A DNA stretch of 7,629 bases, from NCBI GenBank assembly GCA_938008425.1, contig CALLKH010000198.1:1-7629 (forward strand), written 5' to 3'. The DNA comes from an uncultured Planctomycetaceae bacterium. Lineage in GTDB: Bacteria; Planctomycetota; Phycisphaerae; UBA1845; UTPLA1. Position numbers and translations under genes: made by a program. Positions 1 through 7,306 of the stretch are shown here, piece after piece. How positions within the stretch are numbered: position 1 is the stretch's first letter; every line of letters starts with the position of its first letter. A model generated the notes under the pieces. That model was given only the letters and a program-made list of their open reading frames with translations, had not been told where the DNA came from and searched no databases.

Positions 1-2579
1 ATGTTTCGCAGCGCGACGCTCGGCGCGGGAAAGAAGTCGTCATCGTATTCCAGGAGCGATCGCACTTCGGTCACAAACCGTGAGACAAAGTCCTTGTCCA
101 GGCCCTGGGTCGCGCCCCCCGCGTCGGCGATCATCTTTCGGATCATCAGATAGCGCGTGGTCGCCGTCTCCCAGGCCGACTGGGAAACATCGCCGGGGAA
201 CCGGTTGGGGTTCATGCTGTTGAAGGGTTTCTTGACCCTCGTGACATCAAGCACCGGGAACATCAGGCCGAAGCGCAGCTTGGCCAGCCGTTCGCAGGGA
301 TGCTCCGAACTCGACAAGAACGGCACGTCCACATCCGAAGACGGCTTCTTCTGAAAGGGCAGTTCGTAATAACCGAGGTTGCGCCCCTCGACACGATCGG
401 CCTGCTCCCGCTCGCGGGTCGGGAAGCGCGCCCGGATGAGCAGGTGCGTCATGCTCTTTTCGCTGTTCAGCCGCTCGCCGCGCGCCGAGTCCGTCAGGAT
501 CGACGTTCCCTCAAGGCCGTTGCCGCTCTTGGTGAAGAAGGACGAGATGGGTGTGACGCTGTTGGGCGACAGCACCGTCGTGAATGATGTCAGATCGTTG
601 GCATCTCCGAGCTGGGTCGCCCCGGGGGATTGCACGATATTGCCCTGGCTGGAGAAGAAGGTCAGCGTGATGGTCGAGTTCGCCTCCTTTTTCTCGAATT
701 CCTTGTCCGCCAGCGTATTCCGGAGACGCTCCGCAAAAACCGTGGCATAGGTGCGCCGCGGATCGCTCGGCCGCAGGTACTTGTTCGACCGGGCGTCGAT
801 CAGTTCCTCCAGCCGCGAGCGCAGGTGCTCGCCGGACTTGATTTGAAGCAGCTCCCGCTTCACATCGGCCGTCACGAACGGATCGCGCAGGAAAATCGTC
901 AGCAGCACCTTGATGCGAAACTCCTCGCGCTCCTCCCGCGTCAGCGTCGTCGATGAACCCGGCGTCGGCGCGATCTGAAAATCCTCGACCACGAGCCAGG
1001 TGCCGGCTGTCGCCTGGATCTGGCTGATCGCGCCGGTGCCTGTTGCAACGATGAGCTGCTGATTCTCCTGCGAGATCAGCGCCGCGATCCCCTTGTAGGT
1101 TCGCGTGTTCGGACCGACCGGCACGGAGAACTCCGTCAGCGTTCCCGTCTTCTTGATCTTGTGAACGATCAGGTTTCGCTCGATGCGCTCCCACAGCTCG
1201 CGCATGCTGTCGACGACTTCCGTCGTGAGCGTGTGTGCGATGCCGTCGGGGCCGATGTAGCTGAAACCCGAGACCTGCTCGCGGCCGTCGAAGAAAACGT
1301 CGTCGGCGCCGAGTGAAAAGGTCGTTCCAACGGTGGTCGCCGAACTGCCGGTGCGAATTGGCGGAAGCGTCGGCGGTGCGACCGTAATCGGCGGCGTGCC
1401 GTCGGGAAGCGCCCCGGCTGCGACGCCCGAAAGCGTCTGCGCGGTCAACTGCTGGTTCGCGACCGCCAGAAGCGAGTTGATGCCCAGTTCGTTGAAGACC
1501 GAACTCCGTTTGAATCGCTTGACATCGTGAACGCCCTGCATCTGCGCCGAGATGCGCGAGGCGATCGCGCCCTCGACAATTTCGCGATCGGTCAGTCGAA
1601 CCGCCTCGATGCTGATGATCGCATCCTCGGCCATGCGGCGTTCGAACTCGTCGGCCTTGGCGAGAAAATCGATCAGCATGTCGCGAGGCAGCACGATGTC
1701 GACATCGCCGATCTCGGGATCGAAGAAGATGCCCGGCCGATCCAGTGCCGACGGCGCGGCGTAGCCGGAGATTTCCATTTCGCGGTTGATGCGTTCGACC
1801 ATCGGCTTGAGCCGGTCGATGAACTCGCCTTCGCGGATGATGTAGCTGAATCGACGGGATTCCTTCAGCCAGTTCTCGGCCGTCGAGCTGTCCTGCCCTT
1901 CCTTGAGGCCGAGCAATTTGCCGACGCGATCGCGGATCTGCTTCTTTTCGACCGTGGCGAGGTCCCCGCGCTTGCGGGCGTCGCGCATTTCGTTGATTTC
2001 CTGTTCCGCGAGCCATCGCCAGTACTCGGGCTTGGTGCGATCCATCGCCGGATCGCCGCTTTCGACGAGCTGGCGGGCGCGCTGAACGGCCCGCATGACC
2101 AGGTTGAGGTACTCGGCTTCCGTGGCGTCGTGGACGAGAAACCCGAGGATTTCGTGCGTCGGGCCGAGATAAGGCTTGTCATACAGATCGGCCGCTTCGA
2201 TCGCCACCTGGTCTGATTCCTTGACGAGACGGAAAACCAGGTCCCGCCCGGGGTAGAAGCGATCCTTGAACTCCGCCTCCAAGTGGGGCCGAAGCTCCTC
2301 GAATAGTGCCGCCATGTTGACATGTTCGACGGCGGACTTCAGCGCCGCGCGCTCCTGGCCGATGCGAATCGGCAGAGGCAGCGTGTCGAGTTCGAGTGAC
2401 GCGGCAAGGGTGTCGGCGGAGATTCTGGCCGTGAACTTCGGCTCGGGCTGAGGCTTTTTCTTAGTCGGCTGGCGCAATTCGATGGTGACGCTCTCGGCAT
2501 CGGTCTTGGGTGCCGGCTTTTCGTCCCCCGGTTCCTGACCTGCGGCGAGGGCAAACAACAATGCCGCGATCCAAACCAT
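1..2579 (-). CDS. Large exported protein of unknown family, C-terminus beyond the window
   Basis: I do not recognise this protein. The frame is open without a stop from the ATG at 2579 to the left edge, giving 859 codons plus two bases, so the C-terminus is missing. An in-frame TAA lies about 25 bases upstream, and a strong Shine-Dalgarno sequence (2587-2596) sits 7 bases before the ATG, so the start is well supported. Residues 1-15 (MVWIAALLFALAAG) form a short hydrophobic signal peptide with ALA/LAA cleavage options, so the protein is probably periplasmic or surface-exposed. A charged, proline- and lysine-rich linker follows (about 16-48). Next comes a mainly helical, charged region (about 70-350), then a Thr/Pro/Ser-rich stretch (about 375-420). 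A region richer in beta-type sequence follows (about 420-545), then another helical, charged segment (550-630). No second membrane segment and no catalytic motif is evident. It follows the DUF4253 gene on the same strand after 185 bases and may be co-expressed with it. Confidence 0.9.
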   Translation of the reverse strand, partial: MVWIAALLFALAAGQEPGDEKPAPKTDAESVTIELRQPTKKKPQPEPKFTARISADTLAASLELDTLPLPIRIGQERAALKSAVEHVNMAALFEELRPHLEAEFKDRFYPGRDLVFRLVKESDQVAIEAADLYDKPYLGPTHEILGFLVHDATEAEYLNLVMRAVQRARQLVESGDPAMDRTKPEYWRWLAEQEINEMRDARKRGDLATVEKKQIRDRVGKLLGLKEGQDSSTAENWLKESRRFSYIIREGEFIDRLKPMVERINREMEISGYAAPSALDRPGIFFDPEIGDVDIVLPRDMLIDFLAKADEFERRMAEDAIISIEAVRLTDREIVEGAIASRISAQMQGVHDVKRFKRSSVFNELGINSLLAVANQQLTAQTLSGVAAGALPDGTPPITVAPPTLPPIRTGSSATTVGTTFSLGADDVFFDGREQVSGFSYIGPDGIAHTLTTEVVDSMRELWERIERNLIVHKIKKTGTLTEFSVPVGPNTRTYKGIAALISQENQQLIVATGTGAISQIQATAGTWLVVEDFQIAPTPGSSTTLTREEREEFRIKVLLTIFLRDPFVTADVKRELLQIKSGEHLRSRLEELIDARSNKYLRPSDPRRTYATVFAERLRNTLADKEFEKKEANSTITLTFFSSQGNIVQSPGATQLGDANDLTSFTTVLSPNSVTPISSFFTKSGNGLEGTSILTDSARGERLNSEKSMTHLLIRARFPTREREQADRVEGRNLGYYELPFQKKPSSDVDVPFLSSSEHPCERLAKLRFGLMFPVLDVTRVKKPFNSMNPNRFPGDVSQSAWETATTRYLMIRKMIADAGGATQGLDKDFVSRFVTEVRSLLEYDDDFFPAPSVALRN

Positions 2580-2586
2580 TCTTTCG

Positions 2587-2596
2587 CTCCCTTCCT
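2587..2596 (-). promoter_or_regulatory. Strong ribosome binding site of the exported-protein gene
   Basis: Read on the minus strand this is AGGAAGGGAG, ending 7 bases before the ATG at 2579. It fixes the start of the long exported protein, which also has an in-frame stop just upstream. Confidence 0.7.
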
Positions 2597-2633
2597 GAGA
2601 AAATTAGTGAAGACGGGTGGTGAAGACCAGTAC

Positions 2634-2662
2634 AGTGTAGGCAAAAGTCGGCGCGCAGGCAA
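2634..2662 (-). promoter_or_regulatory. Possible sigma70-type promoter before the exported-protein gene
   Basis: On the minus strand TTGCCT (2657-2662, four of six matches to the -35 consensus) is followed after exactly 17 bases by TACACT (2634-2639, four of six matches to the -10 consensus). This would give a leader of roughly 48 bases. Each box is weak, and the housekeeping consensus may differ in this lineage, so this is a suggestion only. The 185-base gap after the DUF4253 gene leaves room for a separate promoter. Confidence 0.28.
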
Positions 2663-2764
2663 ACCACAGCGTCGACAGAGATCAGGTGATTCTTTCATCG
2701 GTGCTTGAGACAATCGCACTCGCAATTACGGATGCGACGGGACGAAGTCAATCTGAAGCGCAAA

Positions 2765-4054
2765 TCAACTCCAACGAAAATACCAGACTGTGCTCTTCAT
2801 CAGGTAGGTGGCCATCGCTTCGAGCGAATCGCATTCGATCCCCACTTCGTACTCCCCTTGTGCCATGCCCGAAAAGCAAATCCAGCACTCCTGGGCGGCC
2901 TGTAACGCGCTGCCGCGATCCTTCGGCGGATTGGCAACGAGCAGTTCAACGGAATTCTCCGACGCGCAAAGTAACCTGGCACCGAAGTTCGCCGACAGAC
3001 GCCGGACGCAGGCCGCCATCAGCGCTGTCCGGCGTTCGTCTTCGCGATAGATGAAATTCGCAAGGCAATCGGCGGATTTTCTGGCCGGTACGAGTGCCAG
3101 TGCCACCAGCGGGTCAGGCGCGGGATCGAACTGTGCCTCACCGAACAGGGGCTTGTGGAGGCCCTTGTAGTCCGCGATCCATTCACCTCTTGGAAAGCCC
3201 CTGCCGTGGTGCGATAACGCGGACGAAAGAAGAGCCCCGATGTCGATCGTCCGCGCCTCCCGCATGGTCTCCTGCGCCGTGAACGAAACAGTCGGCCACT
3301 CCAGCATTCGCGGACTGCCGATGAAAACCGGGTAAAGTCCCGACGCGTCGACGCGAGCCCTGAGGGCCAGCCAGGCCTTTGTCGCAACCGATCTGGGAAT
3401 CGACAGATAGTAGAGACCGTCGCCGGCATCCGGGGCCGCCTCGGAAGAGCTTTCCTCCACCGAAGCGGCCGCGAGACGTCGTCGAGCCTCACGAGCCGAC
3501 TCGAATCGGTCGTGGGCCAGGTAGGAATGCAAGCGCTTCATTCTTTCGACGAGCGGAGCAGCCCTGCGAAACGCCGATGGATCCACCGACATCAATCGAT
3601 CCATCGAGTATCCTTCGACCCGAAGATCTCGAAATGCCATGAACTCGATCGGATGCGTCAACGGGCGAAAGTCCGAAGCCGAATTGCCGGCGAGCCCGGG
3701 CTCTGCGAGATACACCAGAAAATCCCCGAACTGATTGAGAACGGCGGCGGGCGAGTCACCGCGCCGCTTCCCGAATCCGAGCGCCTGCGCGGCCCGCCCG
3801 AACAGACCCGGTGAATCCTCGCCCGATTGCGCGACATCCTCATCGTCGCCGATCGCGCGACCTGACCCATCGCCATCCTGCAGCGCGGCGAGCATGGAAT
3901 GAAATTCCGTCATTTCATCCATGATCGCCTGTACGACCGGAGTCGTCACAGGATAGGGCTCGGTTCCGGCCTCAATCAGCCCACGTGCCGAGATCCCCGC
4001 AGTCTTGAATGCCGCCACAACGGCATCCCGATCTGTCAGCTTTCGCGTTCCCAT
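2765..4054 (-). CDS. DUF4253-domain protein with long N-terminal extension
   Basis: This is a 429-residue protein whose last 110 or so residues look like the DUF4253 family, which has no known biochemical function. The signs are a VALALVPAR strand near 317-325, NFGARLL (356-362) followed by a strand and NPP (375-377), then an alanine-rich helix leading to a CWICFSG-like motif (390-396). The protein ends in WYFRWS where many family members end in WxFWWD. GLYPVFIG (239-246) matches the conserved entry strand seen upstream of this domain in related proteins. Residues 1-200 are not recognisable. They include an acidic linker (about 60-80) and an Arg/Ala-rich helix (about 183-196). No signal peptide or membrane segment is seen, so it is probably cytoplasmic. 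GAGGG (4064-4068 on the minus strand) lies 9 bases before the ATG. The gene starts 39 bases after the stop of the AAA+ ATPase gene, so the two are probably an operon and the products may cooperate. Confidence 0.85.
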   Translation of the reverse strand: MGTRKLTDRDAVVAAFKTAGISARGLIEAGTEPYPVTTPVVQAIMDEMTEFHSMLAALQDGDGSGRAIGDDEDVAQSGEDSPGLFGRAAQALGFGKRRGDSPAAVLNQFGDFLVYLAEPGLAGNSASDFRPLTHPIEFMAFRDLRVEGYSMDRLMSVDPSAFRRAAPLVERMKRLHSYLAHDRFESAREARRRLAAASVEESSSEAAPDAGDGLYYLSIPRSVATKAWLALRARVDASGLYPVFIGSPRMLEWPTVSFTAQETMREARTIDIGALLSSALSHHGRGFPRGEWIADYKGLHKPLFGEAQFDPAPDPLVALALVPARKSADCLANFIYREDERRTALMAACVRRLSANFGARLLCASENSVELLVANPPKDRGSALQAAQECWICFSGMAQGEYEVGIECDSLEAMATYLMKSTVWYFRWS

Positions 4055-4093
4055 GAAATCCGGCCCTCGAATTCCACGCCCGCCCTCCCGAAC

Positions 4094-5500
4094 TCAGGTC
4101 TCGTATGACGTCCGCCCGTGCCTGGCCGATCGCGAGATCTTCTCGTGAGCATACAAACCCGCGAGAACGAATTCAACGCAGCTTGCCCGCATGGCCGGAT
4201 CGCTCGAACTGTTCACCTCAAACGCTTTCTCCCACGCCGGCGGCACGCGTTTGAGCCGCTCCGCGTAGTCGGCAGAGGCCAGCATGTCCCCCACCTCGAT
4301 CGACACGCCCTTGCCGAAGAGCGACGAGATTTCCTCGATGCCGTGCTCGTCGCAGTATTCGTCAAACACCTTTCGAACGGCCGCGACCTGCACCGACTCG
4401 ATCACCTGCTGCTCCGTCATCTGGTGGCTGCTCATCAGGTCGAGTTCCAACTTGCCGAGTGACGAAGCGGCGATGTGCGCGAGATCGCTGATGCGCGGAA
4501 CGGCCGTCGGCTCGCGCAACAACGCGGCACGCCGTCTCGCGCTGGCGATCATGGTGCGGTAGTTCGAAATGCTGAACCGGGCGCTGACGCCGGACTGGGC
4601 ATCGACGAAGTCGCTCTTTCGCGCCTCGATCGTGATCTGCTCGCAGATTTCCTTCATGAAGAGCGGCACGCGAACGGGAAACTCGCCGTCGAGATCGATG
4701 CCCGCCTCCTGCTCCATGATGGCGATGCCGGTCTCGCGCTCGCGCGGATAGTGCGTGCGAATCAGCGAGCCGATTCGATCCTTGAGCTGCGGAATCACCT
4801 TGCCGCTTCGGTTGTAGGTGGCGGGGTTCGCCGAGAAGAGGATCACCACGTCGATATCGAACCGCACCGGGTACCCGCGAATCTGCACATCGCGCTCTTC
4901 AAGAATATTGAACAGTCCGACCTGCACCAGCTCGTCCAGCTCCGGCACTTCATTCATCGCGAAGATGCCGCGATGCATGCGCGGAATCAGGCCGAAGTGA
5001 AGCGCATCCTCCGTGCTCATGCTCGTGCCCGCCGCGAGCTTGGCCGGATCGATCTCGCCGATGAGGTCCGCGAATTTTGTCCCCGGTGCGAGGCGCTCGG
5101 CGTATCGCTCCTCGCGCGGCCACCATGCAATCGGCGTCGAATCGCCTTCGGCCGCAACGATTCGCCGCGCCTGGCGCGTCATCGGGTTGAGCGGGTCGTC
5201 GTGCAGATCGCTGCCCGCCACGTAGGGAATGTGCGAATCGAGCAGCCGGATGAGTCCGCGCATGAGGCGGCTCTTGGCCTGTCCCTTTTCTCCCAGGAAG
5301 AGCATGTCGTGCTTGGCCAATAGCGCGATGCAGATCTCGGGAATCACCGTATCTTCATAGCCGATGATCCCGGGAAATAACTCATCATGGCTCTTGAGCA
5401 GCCTCAGCAGATTGTCGTGCAGTTCCTGCTTGACCGTCTTCGACTTCCAGCCGGCGGCCTTCAATTCGCGGAGCGTCTTGATCTTCGAAATATCGAGCAT
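4094..5500 (-). CDS. MoxR / magnesium-chelatase-like AAA+ ATPase
   Basis: This 468-residue AAA+ ATPase belongs to the MoxR/ChlI-like branch often annotated as magnesium chelatase or sigma-54-interacting protein. Such ATPases act as chaperone-like activators of partner proteins, not usually as true chelatases. The P-loop is GEKGQAKS (70-77), with Ala replacing the usual Gly before Lys. The family signature GSDLHDDPLNP lies at 96-106. The Walker B region reads GIFAMNEVPEL (178-188), with Asn-Glu in place of Asp-Glu. Sensor 1 lies in SANP (223-226), an arginine-finger candidate in LKDRIG (239-244), and a sensor-2 type segment at ARFSISNYR (307-315). The substitutions in the P-loop and Walker B also occur in relatives I recall, so the protein is probably active. 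There is no signal peptide, so it should be cytoplasmic. The start is supported by GAGGGG (5504-5509) just upstream. It is the first gene of the minus-strand block. The von Willebrand A partner often found beside MoxR genes is absent from this window. Confidence 0.93.
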   Translation of the reverse strand: MLDISKIKTLRELKAAGWKSKTVKQELHDNLLRLLKSHDELFPGIIGYEDTVIPEICIALLAKHDMLFLGEKGQAKSRLMRGLIRLLDSHIPYVAGSDLHDDPLNPMTRQARRIVAAEGDSTPIAWWPREERYAERLAPGTKFADLIGEIDPAKLAAGTSMSTEDALHFGLIPRMHRGIFAMNEVPELDELVQVGLFNILEERDVQIRGYPVRFDIDVVILFSANPATYNRSGKVIPQLKDRIGSLIRTHYPRERETGIAIMEQEAGIDLDGEFPVRVPLFMKEICEQITIEARKSDFVDAQSGVSARFSISNYRTMIASARRRAALLREPTAVPRISDLAHIAASSLGKLELDLMSSHQMTEQQVIESVQVAAVRKVFDEYCDEHGIEEISSLFGKGVSIEVGDMLASADYAERLKRVPPAWEKAFEVNSSSDPAMRASCVEFVLAGLYAHEKISRSARHGRTSYET

Positions 5501-5530
5501 GATCCCCTCATCAATGGTACTGTGATGGGC

Positions 5531-5536
5531 ATTCTA
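5531..5536 (-). promoter_or_regulatory. Candidate -10 box for the AAA+ ATPase gene
   Basis: TAGAAT on the minus strand matches five of six bases of the TATAAT consensus and would start transcription about 24 bases before the ATPase start codon. No convincing -35 box is found 16 to 18 bases upstream, so an alternative sigma factor, an activator, or a chance match are all possible. It lies in the 135-base divergent region that must also hold the promoter of the plus-strand glycosyltransferase gene, for which I see no clear boxes. Confidence 0.3.
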
Positions 5537-5619
5537 GTCTGAATTCTCCGACCCCACACATACGGGGCGAAAAATAGCTGCTCCGATCCGGCTGCCTGCC
5601 GATGAACTCCTATGAAACC

Positions 5620-5628
5620 GGAGCAGGA
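5620..5628 (+). promoter_or_regulatory. Ribosome binding site deciding the glycosyltransferase start
   Basis: GGAGCAGGA ends 7 bases before the ATG at 5636. The in-frame ATG at 5612, which would add eight residues, has only GATGAACTCCT before it and no Shine-Dalgarno sequence. This favours the 5636 start. Confidence 0.55.
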
Positions 5629-5635
5629 CGGATCG

Positions 5636-7306
5636 ATGAATCTCACGAAGCGTGATCACGACCATAGAGTCAACAAGATCGAACCCACCCGATACGAATG
5701 GGGTGAGGAAGCCCCGGCACCGCGCGGCATCCGTACCACCGACATGGGTCGAACGGCAAGTCGCGATGCCTGGGGGGCGACGGAAACGGCCCCGGGAATC
5801 GCCGCCGCCTTCTCGCGGGTGCCGGCCTGGGCCATCGTTGCAACAATCGGGACGATGATCATCGTCCCGTCCATCGGCCGCTGGTGCGCGCTCGCGCCGG
5901 ACAGCATCGCCTATCTCTCAACCGCCCGAACCCTGTACGAAACCGGCGGGCTGCCCAACGAATTCATGATGCGGCCGCCCGGGTTTCCGGTGGCGCTCGC
6001 CCCCCTGTTTCTGACCGGCGATCTTCCGCTTCTCGCCATCCGAATACTGCTGGGCATTTGCTTCGTCGCCGCCGGGGCGTTGACCACGGTGCTCTTCAAC
6101 CGCGAGCTCGGCCGTCGCGCCGCCATCGCCGCCGGACTGCTCGTCGTTACCAACTGCGCGCTGATTCATCAAAGCGGCGTCGCTCTCTCGGAACTGCTGT
6201 TCATTCCTCTTCAACTCGCGGCGCTGATCATTCTTGATCGTGCACGCGGCGGTCCGCGGCTCACGAAATCGCTTAGTATCATGGCGGGGCTCGTCGTGTC
6301 GGCGGCCGTGCTCACCCGTTCACTCGGCGTCTTTCTGATACCCATCGGGGCCGCGATGATCCTCTTCTCCCGCACGCAAACCCGGAGAGACAGAGTCGTC
6401 GCCGCGGCACTCTTCGGAATCGCCGCCGTTGTGATGCCGGCCGCCTGGCAGCTCCGCCAGTCGTCGTATCCCATCGCCCAAGGCTACGGCCGCATGTGGA
6501 CGCAGGCCATGGAGGCGGAACAGTCCGACGCAACCGGCCTCAGCCTCCAATTTGAACGACTCGAAAAGTTCGGCCCGCTGCGGCTCGACGGCATCAAGGC
6601 GGCGATGATCCCCAACACACTTGGTTGGCGCGCGTTTCAGTCGTCATGGGCAAGCGCGGCCTCATGGCTGGTCGGCGGCGCGTTCATCGCGATTGCCCTG
6701 GCGCGCGTGCTGATCAAGAGAAGCGGACCGGATGCCTACGTTCTGGCAACGCTCGGGGCGCTCGCGCTCTGGCCGTGGGATGAAGGCGTCCGCCTGATCG
6801 TTCCGCTCATCCCGTTCTTCGCGGGAGGCTTGGTTTGGGCCATCGTTGGGCTCTATCGCAAGGCGCCGCGACCCATCGCCGCCCTTTCGACCGCCGCCGT
6901 CGCCGGGCTTCTCCTGATCGCCCACTCGGTCGAACTCGGCCTGACATTCGAACGACTGCCCCGAACCGAGCAGAAAGCCCAGACAGAATTGGGCGAGATG
7001 CAGGAGTTCGCCAAGACGCTTGATCGAATCGTCCCACCAGATGCATCAATTCTCTGTATCACTCCGAACGGCCACAACGCCAAGCTCACCGTCGCCGGCG
7101 GCGCGTTTATCGCGAAGCGAGACCACGTCGGCTACCTTGATGTGATCAGACATTTACCCGAGCGCCCCATTCATCAGCCCGGTGATTTCGTCGTCATCGA
7201 GTCGTCGATAGGATCTCTCGGAATTGCAGAAAAATGGGGCATTTCACCCATTTTCTGGAGCAAGGATCTCTCGATCTACGGCCCAAAGTCCATCGCCAGC
7301 CGATAA
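5636..7306 (+). CDS. GT-C type membrane glycosyltransferase (PMT/ArnT-like)
   Basis: This is a 556-residue multi-pass membrane protein of the GT-C superfamily, which moves sugars from a polyprenyl-phosphate donor to a lipid or protein acceptor on the outer face of the cytoplasmic membrane. Residues 1-60 are hydrophilic and probably cytoplasmic. The first membrane helix is at about 63-82. The first outer loop carries the acidic residue of this fold in DSIAYLSTARTLYETGG (from 89), followed by the RPPGFP motif (113-118) typical of PMT_2/ArnT-like proteins. About nine further hydrophobic segments follow, including 133-153, 162-177, 182-200, 212-244, 254-271, 343-360, 385-407 and 414-432. WDEGVRLIVPLIPFF (about 381-395) matches the RxxxPxxPF signature near the last helices. 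The final 115 or so residues are soluble. Donor and acceptor cannot be told from sequence. It is divergent from the ATPase gene and overlaps a possible convergent gene by 31 bases. A start at 5612 is possible but has no ribosome binding site. Confidence 0.88.
   Translation: MNLTKRDHDHRVNKIEPTRYEWGEEAPAPRGIRTTDMGRTASRDAWGATETAPGIAAAFSRVPAWAIVATIGTMIIVPSIGRWCALAPDSIAYLSTARTLYETGGLPNEFMMRPPGFPVALAPLFLTGDLPLLAIRILLGICFVAAGALTTVLFNRELGRRAAIAAGLLVVTNCALIHQSGVALSELLFIPLQLAALIILDRARGGPRLTKSLSIMAGLVVSAAVLTRSLGVFLIPIGAAMILFSRTQTRRDRVVAAALFGIAAVVMPAAWQLRQSSYPIAQGYGRMWTQAMEAEQSDATGLSLQFERLEKFGPLRLDGIKAAMIPNTLGWRAFQSSWASAASWLVGGAFIAIALARVLIKRSGPDAYVLATLGALALWPWDEGVRLIVPLIPFFAGGLVWAIVGLYRKAPRPIAALSTAAVAGLLLIAHSVELGLTFERLPRTEQKAQTELGEMQEFAKTLDRIVPPDASILCITPNGHNAKLTVAGGAFIAKRDHVGYLDVIRHLPERPIHQPGDFVVIESSIGSLGIAEKWGISPIFWSKDLSIYGPKSIASR
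7227..7257 (-). terminator. Possible intrinsic terminator inside the glycosyltransferase 3' end
   Basis: A perfect 8-base inverted repeat, AAAATGGG (7231-7238) and CCCATTTT (7247-7254) around an 8-base loop, extends by three pairs (CAG/CTG) past one bulged A. Read on the minus strand the stem ends in TTTTT, and it lies about 19 bases after the stop codon of the minus-strand frame ending at 7276. That is where a terminator is expected. The GC part of the stem is only four pairs, so it would be weak, and it also encodes residues of the glycosyltransferase, so it may be chance. Confidence 0.35.

Noticed and set aside
420..1000. Secretin-like or secretion-pore reading of the exported protein
   Set aside because: Its size, export signal and beta-rich middle suggested it, but I could not find the conserved secretin C-terminal motifs such as the VPxLxxIPxLGxLF pattern.
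511..2016. Minus-strand 501-codon frame in another phase
   Set aside because: It is Arg/His/Asp-rich with no plausible fold and lies wholly inside the exported-protein gene, whose frame is longer and has a signal peptide, start and ribosome binding site.
1527..2216. Plus-strand 229-codon frame
   Set aside because: It is an antisense shadow of the exported-protein gene, with no ribosome binding site and no recognisable family.
2339..2725. Minus-strand frame with a CxxC-like pair near its start
   Set aside because: It crosses the intergenic region into the exported-protein gene out of frame. Only one cysteine pair occurs and there is no ribosome binding site, so a zinc-binding protein is not supported.
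4475..5323. Plus-strand 282-codon frame
   Set aside because: It is an antisense shadow of the AAA+ ATPase, whose family motifs are unmistakable on the other strand.
4094..5500. True magnesium chelatase subunit for chlorophyll synthesis
   Set aside because: The protein resembles chelatase-like MoxR ATPases, and no chelatase H or D subunit or other pigment gene is present in the window.
5552..5567. CCCC / GGGG inverted arms in the divergent region
   Set aside because: Four-base arms around an 8-base loop are expected by chance in GC-rich DNA.
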